Shown in pieces: positions 16,410-24,441 of a stretch of DNA of 32,821 nucleotides (position 1 is its first letter; every line of letters begins with the position of its first letter). Under the pieces are notes generated by a model, which was not told the DNA's origin, did not search any database, and saw nothing but the letters and a program-made list of their open reading frames with translations. A program made the translations under genes and the position numbers. Source of the stretch: Sphingobacteriaceae bacterium (lineage in GTDB: Bacteria; Bacteroidota; Bacteroidia; UBA7662); the NCBI GenBank assembly GCA_013824115.1, contig PNNG01000007.1, positions 1 through 32,821 on the forward strand. Reading direction: 5' to 3'.

Positions 16410-17300
16410 ATGAAAAATCCATGGATTGCGGCCTTCCGACTGCGCACCTTGCCACTGGCGTCTGCTTCCATCATTTTGGGCGGCGCCCTGGCTGCGGCGG
16501 TGGATGCTCACCAATGGCCTGTGAGTTTGCTGGCATTGCTTACGGCCATTTTGCTACAGGTGTTGAGCAACTTGGCCAACGATTATGGCGATTTTCAGAA
16601 CGGAGCCGATTTGGCAGGCAGGGCAGGCCCCGATCGCATGGTGGCAAGCGGACAAATCAGTGCTGCAGCCATGAAGCAAGCCATGTTCATCACCGGTTTA
16701 TTGGCTTTAAGCAGTGGCGTTGGCTTGCTTTGGGTTGCTTTTGATGGTTTTACGATGGCTTTTTGGGGCATGTTGCTGTTGGGTTTGTTGGCCATTGGCG
16801 CGGCGGTGAAATACACAGCAGGCAAAAACCCGTATGGATATGCCGGCTTGGGTGATCTATCGGTATTGCTGTTTTTTGGCTTGGTAGGGGTGATGGGGAC
16901 TTTTTTCCTGCATACCGGCGCATGGTGGTGGAATGTGCTGCTGCCTGCTATTGGTTTGGGGTTGTTGTCGACAGCGGTACTCAATTTAAACAATCTGCGT
17001 GACCGTGAGAGCGATACCCGTGCCGGAAAACGCAGCATTCCGGTGCGCATCGGAGCTGTTTGGGGCGTGCGTTACCACAATGTGCTGGTGCTTTTGGGAA
17101 GTTTGTTGCTGCTGTGGTTTGCCCGCGGCGATTGGTCGCACCTGCACCTGCCTTGGTTGTTGTGCTGCTTGCCTTTGTGGTTGAGCTTGTACCGCATCAA
17201 CCAAGTGAAAGACGCCCAAGGTTACGATCCTTTTTTGAAGATTACGGCATTGAATACCTTGCTTTTCGCGGTGGTAGCTGCCGTGTTGAACCTTTTTTAG
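16410..17300 (+). CDS. menA: 1,4-dihydroxy-2-naphthoate polyprenyltransferase
   Basis: An integral membrane UbiA-superfamily enzyme that attaches the polyprenyl tail to 1,4-dihydroxy-2-naphthoate, making demethylmenaquinone. The 296 residues begin with the typical WIAAFRLRTLPLA. The first Asp-rich motif NDYGDFQNGAD lies at about 57-67 and the second, NLRDRESDTRAGKRSIPV, at about 194-211; together they bind Mg-prenyl diphosphate. Eight or nine hydrophobic segments are visible. menC starts 1 nt after its stop, so the two are co-transcribed. No clear promoter box was found in the 154 nt upstream. Confidence 0.96.
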   Translation: MKNPWIAAFRLRTLPLASASIILGGALAAAVDAHQWPVSLLALLTAILLQVLSNLANDYGDFQNGADLAGRAGPDRMVASGQISAAAMKQAMFITGLLALSSGVGLLWVAFDGFTMAFWGMLLLGLLAIGAAVKYTAGKNPYGYAGLGDLSVLLFFGLVGVMGTFFLHTGAWWWNVLLPAIGLGLLSTAVLNLNNLRDRESDTRAGKRSIPVRIGAVWGVRYHNVLVLLGSLLLLWFARGDWSHLHLPWLLCCLPLWLSLYRINQVKDAQGYDPFLKITALNTLLFAVVAAVLNLF

Positions 17301-17301
17301 T

Positions 17302-18381
17302 ATGCAAAGCATTCCCAACAAACTGCAAGCCCGTTGTTTTCCTTATCGACTTGATTTTAAGTCCCCTGCTGGCACCTCACGGGGAGTGATGACCCAAAAA
17401 ATAAGTTGGATGATTGTGATTGCCGATGAAAATGGGCAGCAAGGTTTGGGCGAGTGTGGTCCGCTACCCGGCTTGAGTTTCGACGATCGCCCCGATTTTG
17501 GTACCCGCTTGCTGCGCCTGTGTGAGCAATTCAACCAACAAGAATGGGCCACTTTCGACGAGAGTTTGCTTTTTTACCCGGCGATGCGCTTTGGTTTTGA
17601 AATGGCCCTGCGCGACTATCTGCAGGGCGGCACGCGGCTGCTTTTTGAAAGTGCCTTTACCACGGCCGGTGCCCCGCAAAACATCAACGGTTTGATTTGG
17701 ATGGGCAGCGAGGCCTTCATGCAGCAGCAAATTGCCGATAAATTGGAGCAAGGTTTCAGCTGTCTCAAAATGAAAGTGGGTGCCTTGGATTTTGAAACCG
17801 AATTGGGCTTGCTGAAGGCTTTGCGCCAACGTTTTCCGGCCAATGTGTTGGAGTTGCGGGTGGATGCGAACGGTGCTTTCAGTGTGGCCAATGCGCCCGA
17901 GCGAATGAAACGCTTGGCCGAAATGGAGCTGCACAGCATTGAGCAACCCATCAAGGCCGGACAGCCGGAAGCCATGGCCGCGCTGTGTGCGCAGAACATC
18001 TTGCCCATTGCCCTCGATGAAGAGCTCATTGGCATTACCGATGCAGATCAGATGGATGAACTATTGGATCACATTAAGCCGCCTTTTATCATCCTTAAGC
18101 CCACTTTGTTGGGTGGATTTGAAGCCTGCGAACTTTGGATAGCGGCAGCCGAAAAAAGAGGCATTGGCTGGTGGGTGACTTCGGCCTTGGAATCGAATGT
18201 TGGATTGAACGCCATTGCACAATGGACCGCCACCTTGAACAATGCACTCCCTCAGGGTTTGGGCACCGGACAGTTATACACCAATAACTTTGAATCGCCT
18301 TTGCTGGTTGAAAACGGAAAGTTGTGGTATTTGCCAGAAAGAAGTCCGTGGATATTGACCCATTTCCAAGACAATTTGTGA
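17302..18381 (+). CDS. menC: o-Succinylbenzoate synthase
   Basis: An enolase-superfamily dehydratase that converts SHCHC to o-succinylbenzoate in menaquinone synthesis. The 359-residue product shows the expected active-site set: the KMK pair (156, 158), metal ligands D188 in DANGAF, E214 in SIEQP and D239 in ALDEEL, and the catalytic Lys K266 in LKPTLLGG. The N-terminal capping domain is present (PAGTSRG; GLGECGPLPGLS). Start ATG is 1 nt after the menA stop. The next menaquinone gene, menE, is separated from it by an unrelated ATPase gene. Confidence 0.95.
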   Translation: MQSIPNKLQARCFPYRLDFKSPAGTSRGVMTQKISWMIVIADENGQQGLGECGPLPGLSFDDRPDFGTRLLRLCEQFNQQEWATFDESLLFYPAMRFGFEMALRDYLQGGTRLLFESAFTTAGAPQNINGLIWMGSEAFMQQQIADKLEQGFSCLKMKVGALDFETELGLLKALRQRFPANVLELRVDANGAFSVANAPERMKRLAEMELHSIEQPIKAGQPEAMAALCAQNILPIALDEELIGITDADQMDELLDHIKPPFIILKPTLLGGFEACELWIAAAEKRGIGWWVTSALESNVGLNAIAQWTATLNNALPQGLGTGQLYTNNFESPLLVENGKLWYLPERSPWILTHFQDNL

Positions 18382-18403
18382 GTTAATTCGCTGATTTACA
18401 TAG

Positions 18404-18510
18404 CTCTATAAAATTACTCAGTAAATTGAGTAAAAATTACTCAATGGCATGAGTAAAAAATACTTAATACGCTGAGTAAAAATTACTAAGCTTATTGAGT
18501 AAATTTGTAA
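18404..18510. repeat. Five-unit, 23-bp-periodic palindromic repeat upstream of the AAA/DUF4143 gene
   Basis: Units begin at 18404, 18427, 18450, 18473 and 18496, exactly 23 bp apart. The core is TGAGTAAAAATTACTCA, itself an inverted repeat (TGAGTAA/TTACTCA around AAA). Copy 2 is perfect, copies 3 and 4 differ at one to three positions, copy 1 keeps only its right half, and copy 5 keeps TGAGTAAA and merges into the promoter -7 box. The sequence between cores is not conserved. This looks like an array of protein-binding sites (iteron-like operator). Confidence 0.85.
18500..18507 (+). promoter_or_regulatory. -7 promoter box inside the last repeat unit
   Basis: TAAATTTG matches the consensus TAnnTTTG exactly. 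Only four bases separate it from the ATG at 18512, so transcription would start at or next to the start codon, predicting a leaderless or nearly leaderless mRNA. No TTG is seen at -33. Position within the repeat array suggests direct control by whatever binds the repeats. Confidence 0.6.
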
Positions 18511-18511
18511 C

Positions 18512-19681
18512 ATGCACAAAAGGAGACAGTTAAGCGAGTTGCAGGAGCGGCTTTCGGGTCCGCGGAAGTTCATGCAAGTGCTGTATGGTCCGCGTCAGGT
18601 TGGTAAAACTACCCTGGTTCGGCAGTTGATGGCCGATTGGCAAGGCTTTGTGCATTACGCCGCTGCCGACGGAGAAGCGGTGTGGGATGCCAGCTGGCTA
18701 AACAAACAGTGGGAATGGGTGCGAGCGCAAGGCGAAGGTTTGCTCATTATCGATGAAATTCAAAAAATAGACAATTGGAGTGAGCGTGTAAAGCAGCTAT
18801 GGGATGAAGACACTTGGGCCAAGCGCTCCATCAAAGTAGTGCTTTTGGGTTCCTCGCGCATGTTGCTGCAACAAGGCCTCAGCGAATCAATGGCGGGCCG
18901 CTTCGAAACCACTTATATGCCTCACTGGTCGCTCAGTGAAATGGAAAGTATTTACCAGCTCAGCCCCGATCAGTACGTCTACTTCGGCGGATATCCGGGT
19001 ACAGCAGAACTCATGGATGAAGAAACCCGCTGGCAGACCTATTTGATGAATGCCATTGTTGAAACCAGTGTATCGCGCGACATTCTGATGCTTACCCGCG
19101 TAGATAAGCCGGCATTGCTCAAGCGGCTTTTCGAGTTGGGTTGTGCCTATTCGGGACAAGAAATGTCGTACACCAAAATGATGGGCCAACTGCAAGATGC
19201 AGGCAATACGGTCACCTTGGCGCATTATCTGAATCTGCTCGATAAAGCGGGATTGTTGTCGGGCTTGCAGAAATACGCCGGCGCCTTGGTGCGCAAGCGG
19301 GCCTCAAGTCCCAAGTTTTTTGTACATAATACGGCCCTTTTGTCGGCCGTGCATGGAGGTATTTTCAAACACGTTCGTGCCGATGCATCCTTGTGGGGTC
19401 ATTGGGTAGAGTCGGCGGTGGGCGCTCACTTGCTCAACACCTGTCAAACCCAAGGCGTTGATGTGTACTATTGGCGCGATGGTAACGATGAGGTAGATTT
19501 TGTATTGCAGCAAGGCAAACGTTTGGTGGCCATAGAGGTAAAAAGTGGTTGGGAGAAATCGGGCCAAGGCCTCGATAAATTTGCCAAGCAGTTCAAACCA
19601 TACCGATACTTGCTGGTTGGAAATGGGGGCATACCATGGCCCGATTTCTTGCGGATGGATCCTAAAAAATTGTTCGACTGA
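18512..19681 (+). CDS. AAA ATPase with DUF4143 C-terminal domain
   Basis: A 389-residue ATP-binding protein of the AAA_14/DUF4143 group, of unsettled function. The N-terminal ATPase domain has Walker A GPRQVGKTT (26-34), Walker B LLIIDE (77-82) and a sensor-like VVLLGSSRML. The C-terminal DUF4143 region contains DEVDFVL followed by AIEVKSG, the arrangement of a PD-(D/E)XK nuclease-like core. Its start is fixed by the -7 box and repeats ending 1 nt before it. Its stop overlaps the menE start as TGATG, so it now runs into the men genes although it has no metabolic link to them. It looks like a self-contained cassette inserted between menC and menE. Confidence 0.92.
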   Translation: MHKRRQLSELQERLSGPRKFMQVLYGPRQVGKTTLVRQLMADWQGFVHYAAADGEAVWDASWLNKQWEWVRAQGEGLLIIDEIQKIDNWSERVKQLWDEDTWAKRSIKVVLLGSSRMLLQQGLSESMAGRFETTYMPHWSLSEMESIYQLSPDQYVYFGGYPGTAELMDEETRWQTYLMNAIVETSVSRDILMLTRVDKPALLKRLFELGCAYSGQEMSYTKMMGQLQDAGNTVTLAHYLNLLDKAGLLSGLQKYAGALVRKRASSPKFFVHNTALLSAVHGGIFKHVRADASLWGHWVESAVGAHLLNTCQTQGVDVYYWRDGNDEVDFVLQQGKRLVAIEVKSGWEKSGQGLDKFAKQFKPYRYLLVGNGGIPWPDFLRMDPKKLFD

Positions 19682-20769
19682 TGCAGGGCATTACCCTTAT
19701 GGGCCAGTATTTGTCGGCCGAAGACTTTATACAAGGCCGGGCAGTTGCTTGGATGCAGGCGCACCAGCTGCCCGCCCCTGTACAAGCTTTTTTGCAGCAC
19801 TGGTTCACCACCGATGCGCCCGTTTTGGCCCAAACCTCAGGCTCTACTGGTCCGCCCAAAACCATCAGCCTTCAGCGCGCACAAATGATTGCCAGCGCCC
19901 AGTTGACGGCCCTGCACTTTGGCTTCAAAGCCAAACAACGTGCTTTGCTTCCTCTCAGTGCCGATTTTATAGCCGGAAAAATGATGCTGGTGCGGGCCAT
20001 TGTAAGTGGCTTGGATTTGTATGCCGCCGCCCCCACGCAAAACACCGCAGCGCTGTTCCCAAGTTTGACCTTCCATTTCACGCCGTTGGTACCGGCGCAG
20101 CTGCATGCCCTACTTAAGCAGGAAGCCGATGTGGCCCGCCTGGGTACTTTGCTGCTTGGCGGCAGCGATGTTTCTCCTGAATTGTTGGCCCTTATGCATC
20201 GCTTGGAGCAGCAGGAGGTGTGGCAAGGCTTCGGCATGACCGAAACGGTAAGTCACATTGCCCTAAGGCGCCTTCATCCGCAAGCCGAAACAGCTTACCT
20301 CACTTTGCCTGGTTTACTTACCGAAGCAGATGCTGAAAACCAACTGCGCATTTGGGGGGCAGTGACCAATTATCATTGGCTAAAAACCAACGATGTAGTG
20401 ATTTTTGATGGTCCAGGTCGCTTTCGTTGGTTGGGCCGCAGCGATCATGTGATTGTAAGTGCCGGGCATAAGGTGCATCCCGAGTATTTAGAGCAGAAAA
20501 TAACGGGATTGATGACCGCGCAAGATCGGTTTGTGCCACTATTGGCTTGCCCTTACTACATCACATCGGTTGCCGATGGCCAATACGGAAACCTACCCGT
20601 GCTGGTAATCGAATCGTCGCAAGGCAAAAATGAAGCTTTGTGGAATCATTTTCTGCAAGCCATCAAGCCTCAATTGCCGGCTTGGGAATTTCCGAGAAAA
20701 TGCATTTGGGTGGAAAGCTTGGAGCGGACCTCCAATGGTAAAATCAAGCGAATGCAAATCGAGCCATGA
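19681..20769 (+). CDS. menE: o-Succinylbenzoate-CoA ligase (short form)
   Basis: An ANL-superfamily adenylating enzyme that activates o-succinylbenzoate to its CoA thioester. The 362 residues are shorter than the roughly 450-490 of many MenE proteins, lacking much of the N-terminal subdomain. The phosphate-binding loop QTSGSTGPPK lies at 51-60, GFGMTE follows at about 180, and the adenine/hinge motif is seen as FRWLGRSDHVIVSAGHKV. The C-terminal catalytic Lys is in SNGKIKR. The ATG overlaps the preceding stop by 1 nt; a second Met at residue 7 is a possible alternative. menA and menC upstream support the assignment. Confidence 0.92.
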   Translation: MQGITLMGQYLSAEDFIQGRAVAWMQAHQLPAPVQAFLQHWFTTDAPVLAQTSGSTGPPKTISLQRAQMIASAQLTALHFGFKAKQRALLPLSADFIAGKMMLVRAIVSGLDLYAAAPTQNTAALFPSLTFHFTPLVPAQLHALLKQEADVARLGTLLLGGSDVSPELLALMHRLEQQEVWQGFGMTETVSHIALRRLHPQAETAYLTLPGLLTEADAENQLRIWGAVTNYHWLKTNDVVIFDGPGRFRWLGRSDHVIVSAGHKVHPEYLEQKITGLMTAQDRFVPLLACPYYITSVADGQYGNLPVLVIESSQGKNEALWNHFLQAIKPQLPAWEFPRKCIWVESLERTSNGKIKRMQIEP

Positions 20770-20852
20770 TGTTTAAACCATACTTTTAACGCATTTGGAG
20801 TATTGTTTAATGGCCTCTGATCAGGTTGTTTTGTGTTCAACTAAACCACCTT

Positions 20853-21374
20853 ATGAAAAACCAACTTATTGCCCTCGTTTTACTTTCTCTCTTGGCCTTT
20901 TCGGCTTGTAAAAAAGAAACAGTTGTCCCCGAGCCTAATCAGCCGAATAATCCCAACAATCCTAATAATCCAGCCAATCCAGGGGCCAATAAATGGACCA
21001 TCAATGGCATTACCTACACCCACATCACCAACAGCGCAGTGTGGAATGGCGGAGGTACTACTTGGGGTTTGATGGGCAATGGAAGTGCCGATTCGTTGGT
21101 GGCTTTTCAGCTTTGGTTCAAAACCAATACTCCCCGTACAGGTACTTACAACATTATTCCTTCCCTCGCTCTTTTCACTACAACAGACAGTATGGCCGTG
21201 GCCGTTTCGGTCTCTTTAGGTGCACGGGTATGGGGTTCCATCGCTAATTCTGGCACCATTGCGGTAACCAATGATGCTGGGGTAATTTCGGCTACTGCCA
21301 CCAATACCACCATTAAAAGAACCACTTCCGATAGCACTACCGTAATTACAGGTAATTTGACCTATCGTCCCTGA
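20853..21374 (+). CDS. Small lipoprotein with Asn-Pro linker, unknown
   Basis: 173 residues from the ATG at 20853, chosen because it begins a clear lipoprotein signal (MKNQLIALVLLSLLAFSAC) with the lipobox FSAC; a further upstream ATG at 20826 only adds an unrelated stretch. Immediately after the Cys comes KKE and then a repetitive Pro/Asn linker (NQPNNPNNPNNPANPG). The rest (about 50-173) is beta-rich and Thr/Ser-rich (KWTINGITYTHITN, AVAVSVSLGARVWG, SDSTTVITGNLTYRP), reminiscent of small surface lipoproteins of this phylum. No named family is recognised. A good terminator follows 26 nt after the stop, so it is probably monocistronic. Confidence 0.85.
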   Translation: MKNQLIALVLLSLLAFSACKKETVVPEPNQPNNPNNPNNPANPGANKWTINGITYTHITNSAVWNGGGTTWGLMGNGSADSLVAFQLWFKTNTPRTGTYNIIPSLALFTTTDSMAVAVSVSLGARVWGSIANSGTIAVTNDAGVISATATNTTIKRTTSDSTTVITGNLTYRP

Positions 21375-21399
21375 GTTCAAATATGAATCGTTTACGCAA

Positions 21400-21426
21400 A
21401 GAGGCACCTTTCGAGGTGCTTTTTTG
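21400..21426 (+). terminator. Rho-independent terminator after the small lipoprotein gene
   Basis: GCACCT (21404-21409), TTCG loop and AGGTGC (21414-21419), extended by G-T and A-T pairs, followed by TTTTTTGCTTT. It lies 26 nt after the stop codon. Confidence 0.85.
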
Positions 21427-21512
21427 CTTTAGGGCTGTTATTTGTGGAAAAGAGCGACTATTGCAGTCATTCATCGGGCATCAATCCACCTCAAGCCATG
21501 ATTGCAGTTTCG

Positions 21513-21544
21513 TTGATAGCAGCATTGTTTTTTGCCTATTTTTG
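21513..21544 (+). promoter_or_regulatory. Possible promoter of the glycosyltransferase-peptidase genes
   Basis: TATTTTTG at 21537-21544 matches TAnnTTTG, with TTG at 21513-21515 about 21 nt upstream. It would give a leader of roughly 75 nt before the ATG at 21624. The spacing is slightly longer than ideal. Confidence 0.45.
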
Positions 21545-21623
21545 GGCGTGCCAGTAATCATGAGCCTTTCAATCGCCTTTAGCAAAAGGGTTGAAAGCCC
21601 CGGCTGCTGGCCGTGCTGCATTT

Positions 21624-22565
21624 ATGTCGGAACCTACGTACTCCATAGCTTATTTGCTTTTGGCACATCAATCGCCACAGCAAGTGCTTCGATTGGTCAA
21701 TCGATTGGATGGCGACGGGGTGTATTTTTTCTTGCATATCGACGCCAAGGTGGATCAACAGCCTTTCGAACAGCTGTTTCAAAATCGTTCGAACGTAAAC
21801 TTCATTGAAGCACGCGAAAATTGCATTTGGGGCGACTATTCCATCACCCGAGCAACCTTTAAGCTGGCAGAAGCAGCGGGAAATGCCCTTCCACATGGGG
21901 TGGCGGTGCTGTTAAGCGGACAAGATTACCCGCTATACCCTTCCGAGAAAATACATCATTACTTTGAGCAACGCCAAAGGCAGTTATTCATCGACTGCCT
22001 GCCCATTTCAGAGAATTGGAAGGGCCAACAGCTCAAAGTAAGAACGCGTTATTACCGCTATACCACGGGTAATGGTCGCAACGACTACCTCACCCTTGGC
22101 CCGAACATGCGCGCCCTCTCCAAGTGGTTGCGTGGTCAAATTCCAACCTCCTTTTTAAAGCTGCTCTTCAAAAAGCGGCATTCGCCCGTTCCGCTTTACG
22201 GTGGATCTAACTGGTGGGCCTTGCCTTTGTCGGTGCTTCGCGAAATGGGGGCGTTTTATGATGCCCACCAAAAGAGGCTTGATGCCTATTTCGAATACAC
22301 CCATTGCTCCGATGAAATATTTTTCCAAAGCTTACTGATGGCCATTTTGCCATTAACCGATGGATATGCAATCGTTCCCTCGGTGCAATATGCCAATTGG
22401 GAGCGAAAAAATGTGCCCCTTCCAGTCACCTTCGAGCTGCAGGATTTGCAATGGTTGCAGCAGTTGCCAGCTTCCAAGCTTTTTGCCCGTAAATTCGACA
22501 TGCTCCAGAGTGCTGCATTGCTCGATGCACTTGATGCTAGGATTGCGGCAGATCGACCCGCTTAA
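21624..22565 (+). CDS. Core-2/I-branching type glycosyltransferase (GT14-like)
   Basis: 313 residues from the ATG at 21624; an in-frame TTG at 21591 would add eleven unlikely residues. The chain fits the beta-1,6-N-acetylglucosaminyltransferase family PF02485: YSIAYLLLAHQ at the start, VYFFLHIDAKVD, VNFIEARENCIWGDYSITRATFKL, VAVLLSGQDYPLYPSEKIHHYF, and YGGSNWWALPLSVL, with HCSDEIFFQSLL as the conserved acidic segment near 230. No signal peptide or membrane segment is seen, so it is likely cytoplasmic and modifies a surface polysaccharide precursor. It stands 34 nt upstream of the S15 peptidase gene with no other polysaccharide genes in the window. Confidence 0.88.
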   Translation: MSEPTYSIAYLLLAHQSPQQVLRLVNRLDGDGVYFFLHIDAKVDQQPFEQLFQNRSNVNFIEARENCIWGDYSITRATFKLAEAAGNALPHGVAVLLSGQDYPLYPSEKIHHYFEQRQRQLFIDCLPISENWKGQQLKVRTRYYRYTTGNGRNDYLTLGPNMRALSKWLRGQIPTSFLKLLFKKRHSPVPLYGGSNWWALPLSVLREMGAFYDAHQKRLDAYFEYTHCSDEIFFQSLLMAILPLTDGYAIVPSVQYANWERKNVPLPVTFELQDLQWLQQLPASKLFARKFDMLQSAALLDALDARIAADRPA

Positions 22566-22599
22566 CCAAATACCTCCGAAACAAAAACCATCCCCATAC

Positions 22600-24441
22600 A
22601 TGAAAAAGTTGCTGCTTTTAGCTTTTTGTTGGATGACGCTGTCTGCCAAATCGCAGACCGATCGTCCGGCCTATCTGCATTTCGAAAATGGTGAAGCGCA
22701 AAAGGTAGCCGTATTTTCAGATCCTGCAGGCTGGATCAAGGAAGAAGTGTGGGTAGAAACCGATTTCGATTCCGATTTGGATGGGCGACCCGACCGCATG
22801 CACGTGTACATTACCCGGCCACACCAAACCCAAACCGAGGGCATTAAACTGCCGGTAGTGTACAACAGCAGTCCTTATTTCGGTTTGCGGATACCGGCTC
22901 TTTTGGGTATTGGCAGCAAAAAGAACTTCTGGAAGGTGAAGCACGAATTGGGTGCCGAGCCCAAACCCCACCGCCATATGCGTTTGGGTACCCGCACCAA
23001 ACGCCCGCTTTTTGCTTCTTCGATGGATCGCACTTGGGTGCCACGGGGTTATGTGATGGTGTATTCATCTTCTCCCGGCACGGGTTTGTCGGATGGGGTG
23101 CCCACCATTGGCAGCCAAAACGAATCGTTGGCCCCCAAGGCCGTCATTGATTGGCTTTGCGGGAGAGCAAAGGCTTATCGTAGCCGCACTGGGAACGAAG
23201 AGGTGAAGGCGTATTGGAGTACGGGCAAGGTGGGCATGACGGGCACCTCCTACGACGGCACGCTGTGTTTGGCCGCCGCTACCACCGGGGTAGAAGGGCT
23301 CGAAGCCATTATTCCCGTGGCGCCGGTTTCGTCGTTTTATCATTACTACCGCGCCAACGGACTGGTGCGTTCTCCCGGGGGCTATTTGGGCGAAGATGCC
23401 GATGTGCTGTACGATATGATTAACAGCGGCGACAAAAAGAAACGCAAGGCCAACAATCGTCGGGTGCGCGATAGCATTTTGGTTCCCGGGCAAGACCGCC
23501 AGACGGGCGACTTCAACGATTTTTGGGCCGAACGCGATTATGTGCCTCAAATAAGCAAAATGCGGGCGGCGCTGCTCATGTCGCATGGCTTTAACGATTG
23601 GAATGTGATGCCCGAGCACAGTTACCGTTTTTACAAAGCGGCCAAGGATCAGGGTTTGCCCACGCAATTGTACTATCATCAATGGGGGCACGGTGGCGAT
23701 CCGCCCATGCGCCAAATGAATCGCTGGTTTACACGCTATTTGCACGGCCTTGATAACGGGGTTGAAAACGATACGGCCGTTTACATTGTGCGGGAAGGCG
23801 CAAGCAAGCCAACGGCTTATGCACAATACCCCGATGCTTCCTCGGCAGAAGTGCGTCTCTTTTTGGTGGCCGATGGAAGTCAGCAAGGCCGCCTGCTGCT
23901 TGAACCAACTCAGGGCCAGGTTCCTTTGTCGTTTACCGATGATTACCGGCGCGATATGAAAGCGCTGTTAACCGGTGATTACGCTGCCAACCGCTTGTTG
24001 TTCGTAACGCAGCCATTGAATCAACCCTTGCGTTTGTCGGGCGTGCCCGAAATCAAAGTCCGCCTAACAGCCAATAAATCGGCCGCCAATTTTTCGGCTT
24101 ACTTGGTTTTGCTACCGCTTACCGATGGAAAGCGTTTGCCCGATTACGAAAACCTCGTTACTCGCGGCTGGGCTGATCCGCAAAACCACAGTGATTTACG
24201 TAAGCAAGTGCCTTTGGCGCCTGGGCAGTTTGTCGATTTACGTTTTTCGATGATCCCCGACGATCAGGTGATTCCTGCCGGGCGGCAAATAGGCTTGCTT
24301 TTGTTTTCGAGCGATAAGGAATTTACCCTGCACCCCAAGCCGGGTACGGTATTGACCATCGATCCGGCTGGTTGTGAGTTGGTGTTGCCGGTGGTAGGGG
24401 GACAACAGGCCTGGGATGAGGCTTTTACAAACAGGCCTTGA
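22600..24441 (+). CDS. Exported S15-family (X-Pro dipeptidyl-peptidase-like) hydrolase
   Basis: 613 residues from the ATG at 22600, which opens a signal peptide (MKKLLLLAFCWMTLSAKS); the frame is open 240 nt further upstream but that part overlaps the glycosyltransferase gene. The alpha/beta-hydrolase triad is visible: S217 in GTSYDG, D333 in GFNDWN and H364 in WGHGG. This spacing and the C-terminal beta-sandwich (from about 460; PLNQPLRLSGVPEIKVRL) are typical of the CocE/PepX S15 family, which cleaves X-Pro dipeptides or acyl groups. EEVWVETDFDSDLDGRPD near 48-65 is the family's N-terminal landmark. Likely periplasmic. The stop overlaps the next frame by four bases if that gene starts at TTG. 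Confidence 0.92.
   Translation: MKKLLLLAFCWMTLSAKSQTDRPAYLHFENGEAQKVAVFSDPAGWIKEEVWVETDFDSDLDGRPDRMHVYITRPHQTQTEGIKLPVVYNSSPYFGLRIPALLGIGSKKNFWKVKHELGAEPKPHRHMRLGTRTKRPLFASSMDRTWVPRGYVMVYSSSPGTGLSDGVPTIGSQNESLAPKAVIDWLCGRAKAYRSRTGNEEVKAYWSTGKVGMTGTSYDGTLCLAAATTGVEGLEAIIPVAPVSSFYHYYRANGLVRSPGGYLGEDADVLYDMINSGDKKKRKANNRRVRDSILVPGQDRQTGDFNDFWAERDYVPQISKMRAALLMSHGFNDWNVMPEHSYRFYKAAKDQGLPTQLYYHQWGHGGDPPMRQMNRWFTRYLHGLDNGVENDTAVYIVREGASKPTAYAQYPDASSAEVRLFLVADGSQQGRLLLEPTQGQVPLSFTDDYRRDMKALLTGDYAANRLLFVTQPLNQPLRLSGVPEIKVRLTANKSAANFSAYLVLLPLTDGKRLPDYENLVTRGWADPQNHSDLRKQVPLAPGQFVDLRFSMIPDDQVIPAGRQIGLLLFSSDKEFTLHPKPGTVLTIDPAGCELVLPVVGGQQAWDEAFTNRP

Noticed and set aside
18404..18510. Repeats considered as a CRISPR array
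   Set aside because: The period is 23 bp with 17-bp palindromic cores and only 6-bp linkers, so there is no room for spacers, and no cas genes are present.
20770..20820. AT-rich stem (AAACCATACT / AGTATTGTTT) after menE, considered as a terminator
   Set aside because: The stem has a central mismatch, a 14-nt loop and no T-run.
23065..23886. 273-codon open frame antisense to the S15 peptidase
   Set aside because: It lies wholly inside a gene with an intact catalytic triad; the reading looks like a mirror-frame artefact of GC-rich codons.
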